Source: Tropicimonas aquimaris (GTDB taxonomy: Bacteria > Pseudomonadota > Alphaproteobacteria > Rhodobacterales > Rhodobacteraceae). Taken from it: DNA of 64,000 nucleotides. How positions within the stretch are numbered: the stretch's first letter is position 1; every line of letters begins with the position of its first letter. The stretch spans positions 124,001-188,000 of the forward strand of contig NZ_JBHTJT010000060.1 of assembly GCF_042676185.1 (NCBI RefSeq), written 5' to 3'. A program made the position numbers and the translations under genes. Positions 44,300 through 53,116 of the stretch are shown piece after piece. The notes below the pieces were generated by a model. That model was not told the DNA's origin. It saw only the letters and a program-made list of their open reading frames with translations, and did not search any database.

Positions 44300-45340
44300 A
44301 TGGCAGGCGGGATCGAGGTGGGTGCGGTTGGTAAGGATTTCGCGGGGCTCGCCGCCGTCGACAACGTGACCTTCGATGTCGACCCGCAGGAATTGTTCGT
44401 CATCGTCGGCGAATCCGGTTGCGGGAAGAGCACGCTTCTGCGGCTGATCGCCGGGCTCGAAGCACCGGACCGCGGCGAGATCCGGCTGCACGGCGAACTG
44501 GTGGCCAACGGGTCGACCATGGTCCCGCCGGAAGAACGGGGAACCGGGTTCGTCTTTCAATCCTACGCGCTCTGGCCCCACCTGTCGGTCAGGAACAACG
44601 TCGCCTTTCCGCTCGAAGCCGGCGGGATGGGGCGCAAGGCGGCGGCGCGGGCCGTGGAGCCGCATCTCGCCACTGTCTCGCTGCAGGACTACGCCGACCG
44701 CAAGCCGGAGGCGCTCTCGGGCGGGCAACGCCAACGGGTGGCGCTGGCGCGGTGCCTGGCCGGCGGCGCCCGCACGATCCTGATGGACGAGCCGCTGGCC
44801 AACCTGGACCCGCACCTGCGCGCGACCATGGAGCGGGAGTTGTTGGCCTTTCACCGGTCCTCCGGCGCGACGACGATCTACATCACCCACGATCAGCGCG
44901 AGGCCATGGCGCTGGCCGACCGGATGGCGGTCATGCGGGCCGGCCGGTTTCTTCAGGTCGGCACCCCCCAGGAGATCTACGAACGCCCCGTTTCGCCGGA
45001 GGTGGCGGGCTTCATCGGCCATGGCGCGGTCGTGCCGCTGCGCTATGCAGATGGCATGGCCGAACTCGCCAGCGCCCGTTTCCCGGCGGAGGCCGCCCCC
45101 GGCCAACCCGCCGGCCCGGCCCGCGCCCTGCTGCGCCCCGAGGCCATCGAGATCCTGCCCGATGCGACGCCCGGCGGGCTTGCCGGCACCGTCCGCAGCG
45201 TTTTCTATCGGGGCGGCACCTGGGAAGCGGAGCTGCAGATCGCCGATAGCGTGGTGCTGACGATCTCCCACGGCGCGCCGCTTCACCCCGGGCAGCCGGT
45301 GTCTGTTCGCATTCGCCGCGCCTGGATTTTGCCGCAGTAG
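44300..45340 (+). CDS. ABC transporter ATPase, Fe3+/polyamine type (FbpC/PotA-like)
   Basis: 346 residues. Walker A GESGCGKST, Q-loop FQSYALWPHLSV, signature LSGGQRQRVALARCL, Walker B TILMDEPLANLD, switch His in YITHDQREAMA, then a C-terminal TOBE-type domain. ATG 44300 is chosen because the Rossmann-like core begins just after it. The matching permease and binding protein lie 0.5 kb away but on the opposite strand, converging on this gene and its HD neighbour. Confidence 0.9.
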   Translation: MAGGIEVGAVGKDFAGLAAVDNVTFDVDPQELFVIVGESGCGKSTLLRLIAGLEAPDRGEIRLHGELVANGSTMVPPEERGTGFVFQSYALWPHLSVRNNVAFPLEAGGMGRKAAARAVEPHLATVSLQDYADRKPEALSGGQRQRVALARCLAGGARTILMDEPLANLDPHLRATMERELLAFHRSSGATTIYITHDQREAMALADRMAVMRAGRFLQVGTPQEIYERPVSPEVAGFIGHGAVVPLRYADGMAELASARFPAEAAPGQPAGPARALLRPEAIEILPDATPGGLAGTVRSVFYRGGTWEAELQIADSVVLTISHGAPLHPGQPVSVRIRRAWILPQ

Positions 45341-45343
45341 GCC

Positions 45344-45862
45344 ATGCGACGGCCCGAAGACCATTTCGATGCCGGTTTCGACCGGCTGGCACATATCCGC
45401 AAGGTCATGCAGACCGCCCGAAGCATCGAGGCACGGCTGCCCTTTGGCGGCCGGCTCGTGATCGCGGCCGCCTATCACGACCTCGGCTATGCGCCGGACC
45501 TTGCAACCACCGGCTTTCACCCGGTCGACGGCGCGCTGGTCGCCCGCTCCGACGGCCTCGACGACGGGATCGTGGAGGCCGTGCTGCACCATTCCGGCGC
45601 ACGGGCGCTGGCCCAGCGGACGCGACCGGAGCTGATGCCCCATTACGGCCCGGAATGCCGGATGATGCGCAGCGCGCTCAGCCGGGCACTCACCTTCTGC
45701 GACACCCATTCCGGCCCGCGCGGCGAGACATTCACCCTGTCCGAACGGATCGCGGAGATCCGTCAGCGTCACGCCGGCAATACGCCGCTTCTTGCGTCGC
45801 TGGACCAGCACCTTTCGGACTACGAGGCGCTCGAGGCCGAGTTCCTGCCGCTCCTGCGCTGA
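45344..45862 (+). CDS. HD-domain phosphohydrolase
   Basis: 172 residues, starting 3 bases after the ABC ATPase stop. HD landmarks are HIRKVMQTARSIEA, then AAAYHDLGYAP (the His-Asp pair) and AVLHHSGARAL. Such proteins are metal-dependent phosphohydrolases of nucleotides or other phosphoesters. Co-transcribed with the ATPase. It ends 10 bases before the expected end of the convergent permease gene. Confidence 0.82.
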   Translation: MRRPEDHFDAGFDRLAHIRKVMQTARSIEARLPFGGRLVIAAAYHDLGYAPDLATTGFHPVDGALVARSDGLDDGIVEAVLHHSGARALAQRTRPELMPHYGPECRMMRSALSRALTFCDTHSGPRGETFTLSERIAEIRQRHAGNTPLLASLDQHLSDYEALEAEFLPLLR

Positions 45863-47575
45863 CCGCAAGATCCGCCAGGGCACGACGCCCGGCGGGGCGC
45901 GTCGGCCCAACTGGTCGAGCAGGACCATGAGCAGGATCGTGGCCAGGACCGTCACCGAAGACATCGCGGCCGCGAGCGTGGTGTAGCCGCCGTCCTCGTA
46001 GTTGTAGATCGTGGTGCCGATGGTCTCGTTGCCCGTGGACCAGAGCAGGGCCGAGACCGTGACCTCGTTGTACGCCGTCAGAAAGACCAGGATCGCGCCA
46101 GAGGCCGCGGCCGGGGCGATCAGCGGGAGGAAGATGCGCCACATCCGGAACATGTAGCGCCCGCCAGCGATCCGCGCCGCCTCATCCAGCGCCGGGTCGA
46201 GCTGGAAGTAGGCCGCGCTGACCGGCTTCAACGCGATCGAGAAGAAGGCGCAGAGATAGGCAAGGAAGATGATGCCGAGCGTGTTGTAGAGAGAGACGCC
46301 AAGCACCGGCAGCGGCTTGATGAAAGCGAGGATGAAGGCGATGGAGATCACCAGCCCGGGGATCGCATAGGTCATCTCCGCCAGCGTCGCCAGGCTGACG
46401 GCGGTGCGCCGCACGGGCCGGCGACGGGAGCACATGAAGCGAGCGAGGAAGACACAGCCGATGGCGATGACCCCGGCCGCCGCCGCTGCGGTCAGCGTGG
46501 AGTTCAGAAAGGCCCGCGCGGTGACCGACTGGCGAAACAGGATCTCGGTGAAGTTGTCGAGGGTGATCGTCTCGGCATTGAGCGGAAGGCCATAGGTCCG
46601 CACCAGCGCCGTCGCCACGAGTGCCGTCATCGGCAGCACCAGCGTCGCCGCGACCAGCCCCGCCAGGGCTCCCTCGGCCCAGGGTCGCGCAGGGCCGAGC
46701 GCCAGGTGGAGCGGTGGCTGCGGCGGCCCGATCAGCGTCGCACGGCTGCGAACCAGCAGCGCCATCTGCGCCAGGATCACCACGACAGCCAGCAGCGCGA
46801 GCAGGGCCGCGATCACCGCCACGTCGGTCAGCACACTCGGTCCGAAGCTCGCCAGCCGCTGCCAGATCAGCACCGGCAGCGTAATGTAGCGCGCCGGGAT
46901 GCCGAGCAGCGACTGGATGCCGAAATTGCCGAGCGCCGAGACGAAGGCCAGCGCCCAGGCGGCGATCAGCGTCGGCGCGAGCAGCGGCAGCAGGATCCGA
47001 CGCAGCAGCCGGACAGGCCTCGCGCCCGCAATCCGCGCCGCGTCGCTCATCTCGCGCGGCAGCGTCCGCAGCGCCGCCAGCACCACGAGAAAGACCAGCG
47101 GCGTGTGCTGCACCCCAAGAAGGAATATCATGCCGCCCGGCGAATAGAGCGGATGTGTGCTGCCCAGTTCCGGCGCCATCCCGAGGCTGCGCAGGATCGG
47201 CGAGGACGGCCCCATCGCCTGGATCCAGGCAATCGCCGTGACGTGCGGTGGGATCATCATCGGAATCAGCAGCAGGAAGGTGAAAGCCCCCTTCCACCGG
47301 ATGTCCGTCAACCCCATGACAAGGGCGATCGCCGTGCCCGCGACAAGCGACAGGCAGGCGGACAGCGTCGCCGTTACCAGCGAATGCCCAAGCGCGCGGA
47401 GCACCGAACGGGACGCCAGCGCCTCGCCCAGCGGCGCCAGCGACAGGCCCTCCTCTCCGGTCAGGCCGACGCGGGCCAGCAGGCCGAGCGGAAAGACGAA
47501 CAGCGCCAGCGCCAGAAACGTCACAGCGGCAAGGGTCATCCCCTCGCCGCTGCGCAGGTATTTCGTCAGTCGCAA
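45863..47575 (-). CDS. ABC transporter permease, two fused Fbp-type domains, lacking its expected stop
   Basis: About 570 residues of conserved permease: two copies of the BPD_transp domain, each with the EAA loop (SDAARIAGARPVRLLRRILLP and DEAARIAGGRYMFRMWRIFLP). Typical of Fe3+ (FbpB) or phosphonate-type permeases. Starts at TTG 47575, 4 bases after the binding-protein stop. At the expected end (PPGVVPWR, 45872) there is no stop; the frame runs on, antisense to the HD and ATPase genes, to a TGA at 44225 (1116 codons in all). The extension has no domain and is probably not a real protein part. Confidence 0.8.
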
Positions 47576-47579
47576 GGTG

Positions 47580-48557
47580 TCAGCCGCCGAAGATCTCGGT
47601 GAACTTCATCTTGTTGGCCTGATCCTCGGCCAGCGCCCGGGCCGGATCGAAGTCGAGCAGTTTGATATCGGTCAGCGCCGGGAACCCTTCGGGCGGGGTG
47701 ACGCCCGGATGCGCCGGCAGATAGCCCATGTCGGCGGCAAGCTGCTGGCCTTCCTCGGAGATCAGGAAGTCGACAAAGGCCTTGGCCGCGTCGGGGTTCT
47801 GGGCCGTCGAGAGGATCGCGACGGGCTCGGTCACCGCCGAGACGCCTTCCTCGGGGAAGACGAACTGGACCGGCGCGCCGTTGGCGATCTCGCGGATCGG
47901 CAGGAAGTCCACGACGAAGCCGTAGAGCTTCTCGCCGCCGGCCACCGCCTTGTAGGTGCCGCCGTTGCCGCCTTCGGGGACTGCGCCCTGGTCGGCGAGA
48001 CCTTCGTAGAAGCTCCACCCCAGATCGGGATTGGACGTGATCGCCGCCATGTGGATCGTCGCGGCGCCGGAGGTCAGCGGCGAGGGCATCGCCAGCTTGT
48101 CCTTCGCCTCGGCCTTGAGCAGGTCCTTGTAGGAGGTCGGCACCATCTCGGCGCCGGTATTGTAGACGATGCCGGTCGTAATGAGCTTGGTCGAGAAGTA
48201 ATGACCCTCGTCGTCCATCAGCGCGGCGTCGTAGGCCGAGGTGTCGGCCTCCGGGTAGGCCATCAGCCGGCCCTCGGCCTCGAGGCCCTCCATCGTGACC
48301 ATGTCGGCGATGAGCAGCACGTCGGGCTGCGGTGCTCCGGCCTCGAACTCGGCGCGCAGCTTGGCCATGACCTTTGTGGTGCCGTCCCGGATCCACTCGA
48401 CCTCGACCTCGGGATACTTCGCCTGGAACGCATCGACGGTTTGCTGGGCATCGGCATTCGGCTGGGACGTGTAAAGAACGAGCTTGCCGGAGACATCGGC
48501 GGCGAGGGCGGAGGTGGAAAGAAGGGCGGCGGCGATCGCCGGGAGGATAAGACGCAT
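47580..48557 (-). CDS. ABC transporter substrate-binding protein, Fe3+/phosphonate type
   Basis: 325 residues from ATG 48557. Sec signal MRLILPAIAAALLSTSALAA, then a periplasmic-binding-protein fold of the FutA/AfuA class (LVLYTSQPNADAQQTVDAFQAKYP, ITTGIVYNTGAEMVPTSYKDLL). It binds ligand in the periplasm for the permease directly downstream. Ferric iron, 2-aminoethylphosphonate or a related ligand are the family choices; I cannot decide. Confidence 0.9.
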   Translation of the reverse strand: MRLILPAIAAALLSTSALAADVSGKLVLYTSQPNADAQQTVDAFQAKYPEVEVEWIRDGTTKVMAKLRAEFEAGAPQPDVLLIADMVTMEGLEAEGRLMAYPEADTSAYDAALMDDEGHYFSTKLITTGIVYNTGAEMVPTSYKDLLKAEAKDKLAMPSPLTSGAATIHMAAITSNPDLGWSFYEGLADQGAVPEGGNGGTYKAVAGGEKLYGFVVDFLPIREIANGAPVQFVFPEEGVSAVTEPVAILSTAQNPDAAKAFVDFLISEEGQQLAADMGYLPAHPGVTPPEGFPALTDIKLLDFDPARALAEDQANKMKFTEIFGG

Positions 48558-48750
48558 GGGAAACCCCGTGGATGGATTGCTGTCCCGCCGCGCTAACAGA
48601 GGCGTGTGACAGTTTTTCAACGCATCAGGGGCTTGCACGGCGAAATCGGCCGCAGGGCTCAGGGCTGGTGACAGCTTGGGCAACGCGGCACCTCGTCCGG
48701 GGAGGCCGCGCCTGCGCTGCAACACGGGAGGTGAGCCGGCAAGCCCGGTC

Positions 48751-49815
48751 TCAGCCCCAGACGCGGTCGAGGCAGGACAGCCAATTCTCTCGGGCCAGCT
48801 TCCGCAACAGCGCGTCGTCGTATCCATGCGCCGCCATCGCCTCGAAGAGCGCGGGTACGCCGGTGACGTCTCCGATCACGTCGGGCACGACACAGCCGTC
48901 GAAATCCGAACCGAGGCCCACGTGATCCTCGCCCAGCTGGTCGATAAGGTGATCGAGGTGCCGCAGCATCGCCTCCCAACCGCCATCGGCGGCAGTGCTG
49001 CCGTCGGCATTCAGGAAGAAGGTCGCAAAATTGAGTCCCACCATGCCGCCCCGCTCGCGGATCATGTGGAGTTGCCGGTCGGTGAGGTTGCGGGGCGACG
49101 GGCAGAGCGCGTGGGCGTTGGAATGGGTCGCGACCAGCGGCGCGCTGGAAAGGGCGGCCACATTGTCGAAACCGGCCTCGTTGAGATGCGACAGGTCGAT
49201 CAGGATGCCGAGGGCGTCGCACAGCCGGACGAGGTCCTTGCCCTTTTCGGTAAGCCCCGGCCCGGTGTCCGGCGTTCCGGGAAAGGCCATCGGGACCCCG
49301 TGGCCAAAGATCGTCGGGCGGCTCCAGACCGGACCGAGCGAACGCAGCCCCATCTCGTAGAAGAGGTAGAGCGCGTCGAGGTCAGGGCCGATCGTCTCGG
49401 CACCCTCCATGTGCATCACCCCGGCGATTGCGCCGGTGCCCATGGCGTCGCGGATCTCGCGCACTGAGCGGCAGACCCGGAAATCCTCCAGCGCAGCGCG
49501 CTGCATCCAGTGGAGCAACCCGGCCATTGTCATGGCGTCGGGCTGCGCGGTGGCGTGATCCATCTGGGGCGGCAGCGGCACCTCGAACGGGGGATTTGCC
49601 ATCGTCGCCCGGAGATCGGACAGCGATCCGCTCGCGCGCGGCGGCACGAAGATCGCGAACAGCCCGCCCGCAAAGCCCGCCGCCTTCATCCGCGCCAGGT
49701 CCAGATGCCCTGCCCCGCCGGTTCCGAGCCAGACATCTTCCCTCGGCCCCGGCGCATTCATCAGGCGCAGGAGGAAATCGTTGTGACCATCGAAGAAGGG
49801 GAGAGGCGCGGTCAT
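48751..49815 (-). CDS. Membrane dipeptidase (peptidase M19)
   Basis: 354 residues from ATG 49815, preceded by CAGGAG at good spacing; ATG 49857 in frame is less likely. Zinc ligands fit renal-dipeptidase-type enzymes: FFDGHND, VMHMEGAE, IDLSHLNEAGF and ATHSNAHAL, and GLGSDFDGC near the C-terminus. Hydrolyses dipeptides, including D-amino-acid ones. No signal peptide is clear. Confidence 0.9.
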   Translation of the reverse strand: MTAPLPFFDGHNDFLLRLMNAPGPREDVWLGTGGAGHLDLARMKAAGFAGGLFAIFVPPRASGSLSDLRATMANPPFEVPLPPQMDHATAQPDAMTMAGLLHWMQRAALEDFRVCRSVREIRDAMGTGAIAGVMHMEGAETIGPDLDALYLFYEMGLRSLGPVWSRPTIFGHGVPMAFPGTPDTGPGLTEKGKDLVRLCDALGILIDLSHLNEAGFDNVAALSSAPLVATHSNAHALCPSPRNLTDRQLHMIRERGGMVGLNFATFFLNADGSTAADGGWEAMLRHLDHLIDQLGEDHVGLGSDFDGCVVPDVIGDVTGVPALFEAMAAHGYDDALLRKLARENWLSCLDRVWG

Positions 49816-50088
49816 GGTAACTCCTGGTCGGGCACGGGACTGGGTGTGCTCGGTCATCCCGGGCCTTGCGCATCGGAAACACGCGTGCCGCGCGGGGGGC
49901 GCCGAGCGCTGACCCTGTTCCTAACCCGGAAAACGGACGGCATGCCAGAGAGGCGAGGACCTTTGGGCAGGCTTTCATCCGGAAGAGATCTCCCTGAAAA
50001 CGAATGGTCGCGGCCTCGCACAGGAGACCGCGACCACGGCAGAGAGGACGGGCGTGCCTGTCGCCCGATCAAGCCCGAAGAAGGGATC

Positions 50089-51069
50089 TTACCGGGTTCT
50101 GCCCTTGCCCCACATGTCGATATCGGTTCCCAGCTCGGTCTTGAGCCGGTCGGACGCGTCGCTCAGGCTCTTGAGCACGGCCTCGTCGAGGGTGACATCG
50201 AGCAACTTCTTCAGCCCACGGCTCTGCGCGCCGTTGCGGGTTCCGACGATGACGCCGCCGACGGCCGGGCGACTCTTCAGCCAGCCGATCGCCAGTTCCT
50301 CCATGCTCAGGCCGGTCTCGTCCACCAGCTTCCAGAGTGCGTCCAGAAGTTCCTGCCCCGCCTCTTCGGCGCCTTCCTCCTTGTGCACGACCTCCGCCCA
50401 TTTGCGATGGTCGAACATCCGGGTCCGGGCGCGGTCCACCGGGAAATCCTGCAGCGACTTGTACTTGCCGGCCAGCAGCCCCTGCATCAACGAGGAATAG
50501 CACATGATCGGCACGCCGGCGGCCTCGCACTTCGGCTGGACCTCGAACTCGATGGCGCGGAAGAACAGGTGGTAGGGAAGCTGGTTGACCGAGATCTCGC
50601 CGAGCGCCGTAGCCTCGTCGAGATCGAGGCTGCCGAAGTTCGACACGCCGTACCAGCGGATCTTGCCGTCTTCCTTGAGCTTCTTCAGCGCGCCGATGCT
50701 GTCGGCCAGCGGCACGTCGCGGTTGGGCCAGTGCAGCATGTAGAGGTCGATGTAATCCGAACCGAGGTTCTGCAGGCTGCGGTCGCAGGCGGCGATGATG
50801 TCGCCGGGCGCGAGGTTCTCGCGCGCCACCTTGGAGGAGATCACCAGCTCGGACCGCTTGTCGCCCAGGGCACGCCCGAGGAGTTGCTCCGAATAGCCGT
50901 TGCCATAGGCCTCGGCGGTGTCGAAGAAGTTGATCCCGACGTTGAAGGCTTCCTGCAGAGCCTCGATGGAATCCTGTTCCTCCTGGGCGCCGAAGGCCCC
51001 CGCGCCGCCCATGCAGCCATAGACAATGGCGCTGGTTTCGAGATCGGTGTTGCCGAATTTGCGGTTCAT
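50089..51069 (-). CDS. Aldo/keto reductase
   Basis: 326 residues from ATG 51069 (GAGG upstream). Catalytic tetrad positions are visible: FFDTAEAYGNGYSE (Asp, Tyr), SSKVAR (Lys) and YMLHWPN (His). The NADPH-binding C-terminus VGGVIVGTRN is complete. It belongs to the sugar-associated AKR group; the neighbouring epimerase, LacI and broken mannonate dehydratase suggest a sugar pathway. Confidence 0.9.
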   Translation of the reverse strand: MNRKFGNTDLETSAIVYGCMGGAGAFGAQEEQDSIEALQEAFNVGINFFDTAEAYGNGYSEQLLGRALGDKRSELVISSKVARENLAPGDIIAACDRSLQNLGSDYIDLYMLHWPNRDVPLADSIGALKKLKEDGKIRWYGVSNFGSLDLDEATALGEISVNQLPYHLFFRAIEFEVQPKCEAAGVPIMCYSSLMQGLLAGKYKSLQDFPVDRARTRMFDHRKWAEVVHKEEGAEEAGQELLDALWKLVDETGLSMEELAIGWLKSRPAVGGVIVGTRNGAQSRGLKKLLDVTLDEAVLKSLSDASDRLKTELGTDIDMWGKGRTR

Positions 51070-51109
51070 AGTGCTTGCCTCGCTTTGTGTGTTCGGGGTG
51101 CCATGCGGA

Positions 51110-51577
51110 TTACCAGCTCCACAGGGTTCCATCTTCCAGACGGGTCACCGGCAGATAGGATCAGTTGTAGGGATACTTCGCCGCGGCGTCCGCGTCGAAG
51201 CCGACGACCGGCCTTGCGCTGTCGCCGACATGAAACATGCCCTCCTTGACCGACATGTCATAGGAGAACACCTGGTTCGACGCTTCGGTTCCAAATTCGA
51301 CGTATTCCCGGATGCCGAAGTTCGGCGCCCGGATATCGACATGAGCCCGCGCCGCCAAACAGATGGGCGACAGGTCGGATGCAGCGTGCGGCCGATCAGG
51401 CATGGCGCGAAGCTTTCCTGAATACAGGCCGCAGCTGCAATGTCGCGTCCGTGGACGGTCGCGTCGCCAAAGCCGCAATTGGCGCATTCGGTCGCGTCAT
51501 TGACTGTCACGAAGTCCGGCCCGTGCAGCTGGATCGCCCCTGACATCGGAAAAGGTCAGATCACTTTCGGTTTTCAT
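51110..51577 (-). pseudogene. Mannonate dehydratase-like (ManD/RspA) pseudogene with large internal deletion
   Basis: Three separated pieces of one enolase-superfamily gene are readable. Near the start, GPDFVTVNDATE and GFGDATVHGRDIAAAACIQE correspond to the family's N-terminal FVTL...GLGDATLNGRE region. These pass in another frame directly to HVDIRAPNFGIREYVEF and the C-terminal GDSARPVVGFDADAAAKYPYN. A TGA interrupts there, then SYLPVTRLEDGTLWSW and TAA follow. About 300 internal residues, including the catalytic barrel, are missing, and extra frameshifts lie next to the ATG at 51577. The protein cannot be functional. Confidence 0.82.
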
Positions 51578-51604
51578 AGGCTTCGTCTCCGCTCCTCTGC
51601 CTCG

Positions 51605-52429
51605 TCACGTATAGATCTCGGCGACCAACACCTTGAGGTGGGCGATGTCCTTGCGCAGGAAGGGAAGGATCTCGTCGCCCATGCGCTGGCCGGTTCGCCC
51701 GGCCAGTTGACTGTACTCGGCAGGGATGCAGAAGGCGCCGGCAAAGCCCACGCCATGCAACGCTCCCACCAGGTCGCGCCAGTTATAGCCGCCGTGATCA
51801 TGGGTCGTCCAATGCACCACATACTCGGCCTCCATCTCCGGCCCGTTCGCGCGCAGATGGCAGGCGCTCTTGAAGTTCACCAGCCCGTTCAGATGTGGGC
51901 GGGCAATATCCACAGCGATGCAGACCGGCTCTCCGTCGACCGCGCAATGGGCCATGTCCAGCACGGCGCAGACCTGCTTCGGGTCGTAGCCTGACAGCAG
52001 ATGCGCGAGGCCCAAGGCGCTCCCGACGTGCTCGCCATAGTGGTTCTGCACGCCGATCGCGACGCCGGTCCGCTCCAGAACGGGGAGAGGCGCGTCGAAG
52101 CGGCGCCGGTGGTGGTCGATGGAGGCGAGGTAGCCCGCCTCCATGTCTATCGGCGCGCAGAGCCGGATGATGCCCACGCCGGCAGCGCCGCAGGCTTCGA
52201 TGGTCGCCTCGTCAGGATCGCTGGCGATGCTGGCCGTCTTCAGCCCATGTTCCGCCAGCAGCCTGACCGCCCCCGGAAGGTCGGCGTTCACGTTTTCCGG
52301 CTCCACCTGGTAGCCGGGGCGCACAGCAAGTTCGACGCCGCCGAACCCAAGGCCCGCCAGCTTGCCCGCCAGCTCCGGCAGGGGTTCCATCCAGGGCTTG
52401 GTGAAAACAATAATCAACGGTTTTTCCAC
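51605..52429 (-). CDS. Sugar phosphate isomerase/epimerase (AP_endonuc_2 TIM barrel)
   Basis: About 274 residues from GTG 52429. TIM-barrel strands typical of the xylose-isomerase-like family: PELAGKLAGLGFGGVELAVRPG, HGLKTASIASDPD, IGVQNHYGEHVGS and CAVLDMAHCAVDGE, ending HDHGGYNWRDLVGALHGVGFAGAFCIPAEY. The frame is open upstream into the tail of a sugar ABC permease, but this is a remnant, so the start is set after it. Probably cytoplasmic sugar metabolism. Confidence 0.8.
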   Translation of the reverse strand: MEKPLIIVFTKPWMEPLPELAGKLAGLGFGGVELAVRPGYQVEPENVNADLPGAVRLLAEHGLKTASIASDPDEATIEACGAAGVGIIRLCAPIDMEAGYLASIDHHRRRFDAPLPVLERTGVAIGVQNHYGEHVGSALGLAHLLSGYDPKQVCAVLDMAHCAVDGEPVCIAVDIARPHLNGLVNFKSACHLRANGPEMEAEYVVHWTTHDHGGYNWRDLVGALHGVGFAGAFCIPAEYSQLAGRTGQRMGDEILPFLRKDIAHLKVLVAEIYT

Positions 52430-52477
52430 CAACTCAGACTTTCTCTCGTGTGGTGTGGTTGGGCCTCGATCGACCGA

Positions 52478-52823
52478 GCCGCCCTTCAGACCGGTGGTCG
52501 CGATCCCGTCGATCAGCTTCCTCTGGAAAACGAAGAAGGGGATGAACATCGGAACCAGCGACAAAAGGGACATTGCCAGCATCGGCCCACAGAAACTCGC
52601 TCCGCGCGCGACCTGCAACAGGCTTAGCCTTTGTGGAGCGACATTGTTCTCGATCGAGGCCGGATAGATCAGCGGCGTCAGCACCGGAATCGACAATTCC
52701 GTTGAAGCGAGTTCGCGTCTTGCCCTGAGCCATTGCACCCTTCTACGGGACCGTCAGCGCCAAGCCTCCCATGACGGCCACGCCTTGTTCCAGATCGTTC
52801 CAGCGTGATCGACTTGCGGCCAT
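52478..52823 (-). pseudogene. Remnants of a sugar ABC transporter (MalG-like permease tail and a truncated first gene)
   Basis: Downstream part (52478-52690): a reading frame ends in AMSLLSLVPMFIPFFVFQRKL then IDGIATTGLKG, the classic C-terminus of MalG-type sugar permeases, with the rest of the gene absent. Upstream part (ATG 52823, stop 52743): only 26 codons remain of what looks like the first gene of the operon, with a good AGGGAGG ribosome site and the LacI-type operator just before it. The two pieces are joined by unreadable sequence. Confidence 0.7.
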
Positions 52824-52902
52824 TTCATCCTCCCTGAAAGCGACCACGCACGAGGCCGGCAGTGCGAAATACAGCGATTCGGGAAACTCCTTCGACAAGA
52901 TT

Positions 52903-52918
52903 AGTAAAACGTTACACT
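52903..52918. promoter_or_regulatory. LacI-family operator candidate in the sugar operon promoter
   Basis: The imperfect palindrome AGTAAAACGTTACACT has the central AACGTT expected for LacI/GalR proteins and symmetric AGT/ACT ends, with two mismatched pairs. It lies upstream of the broken sugar transporter operon and the divergent lacI-like gene. Confidence 0.55.
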
Positions 52919-53010
52919 TAAGTCGACCCCAACTTCAAAGGCGACCTCAGGTATCGGGAGCCAAAACATTAACTCAAAAGGACAAAAAAATTTGGCAGCT
53001 TCGCACATAT

Positions 53011-53032
53011 ATTGGTGTACCGTATTACCAAT
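53011..53032. promoter_or_regulatory. Second inverted repeat upstream of the lacI-like gene
   Basis: Perfect arms ATTGGT and ACCAAT separated by 10 bases that include TACCGTA. Located 85 bases before the LacI start, it could be an autoregulatory site or the target of a GntR-type uronate regulator. Confidence 0.45.
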
Positions 53033-53116
53033 CACAAGCCGTCCGATGGACGCCTACGGCCGATGGCTGGAAGCTGCCTCACACCCGGTTTGGGCAGAAT
53101 GGACGAGAGAACGACG

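Noticed and set aside
44225..45862. C-terminal 540-residue extension of the ABC permease as a real fused domain
   Set aside because: It is exactly antisense to conserved ATPase and HD genes with codon positions mirrored, and shows no domain; better explained by a missing stop.
51605..52738. A 377-residue membrane-anchored epimerase
   Set aside because: The hydrophobic N-terminal part is the tail of a MalG-type permease with its typical last residues (ATTGLKG), not a natural anchor.
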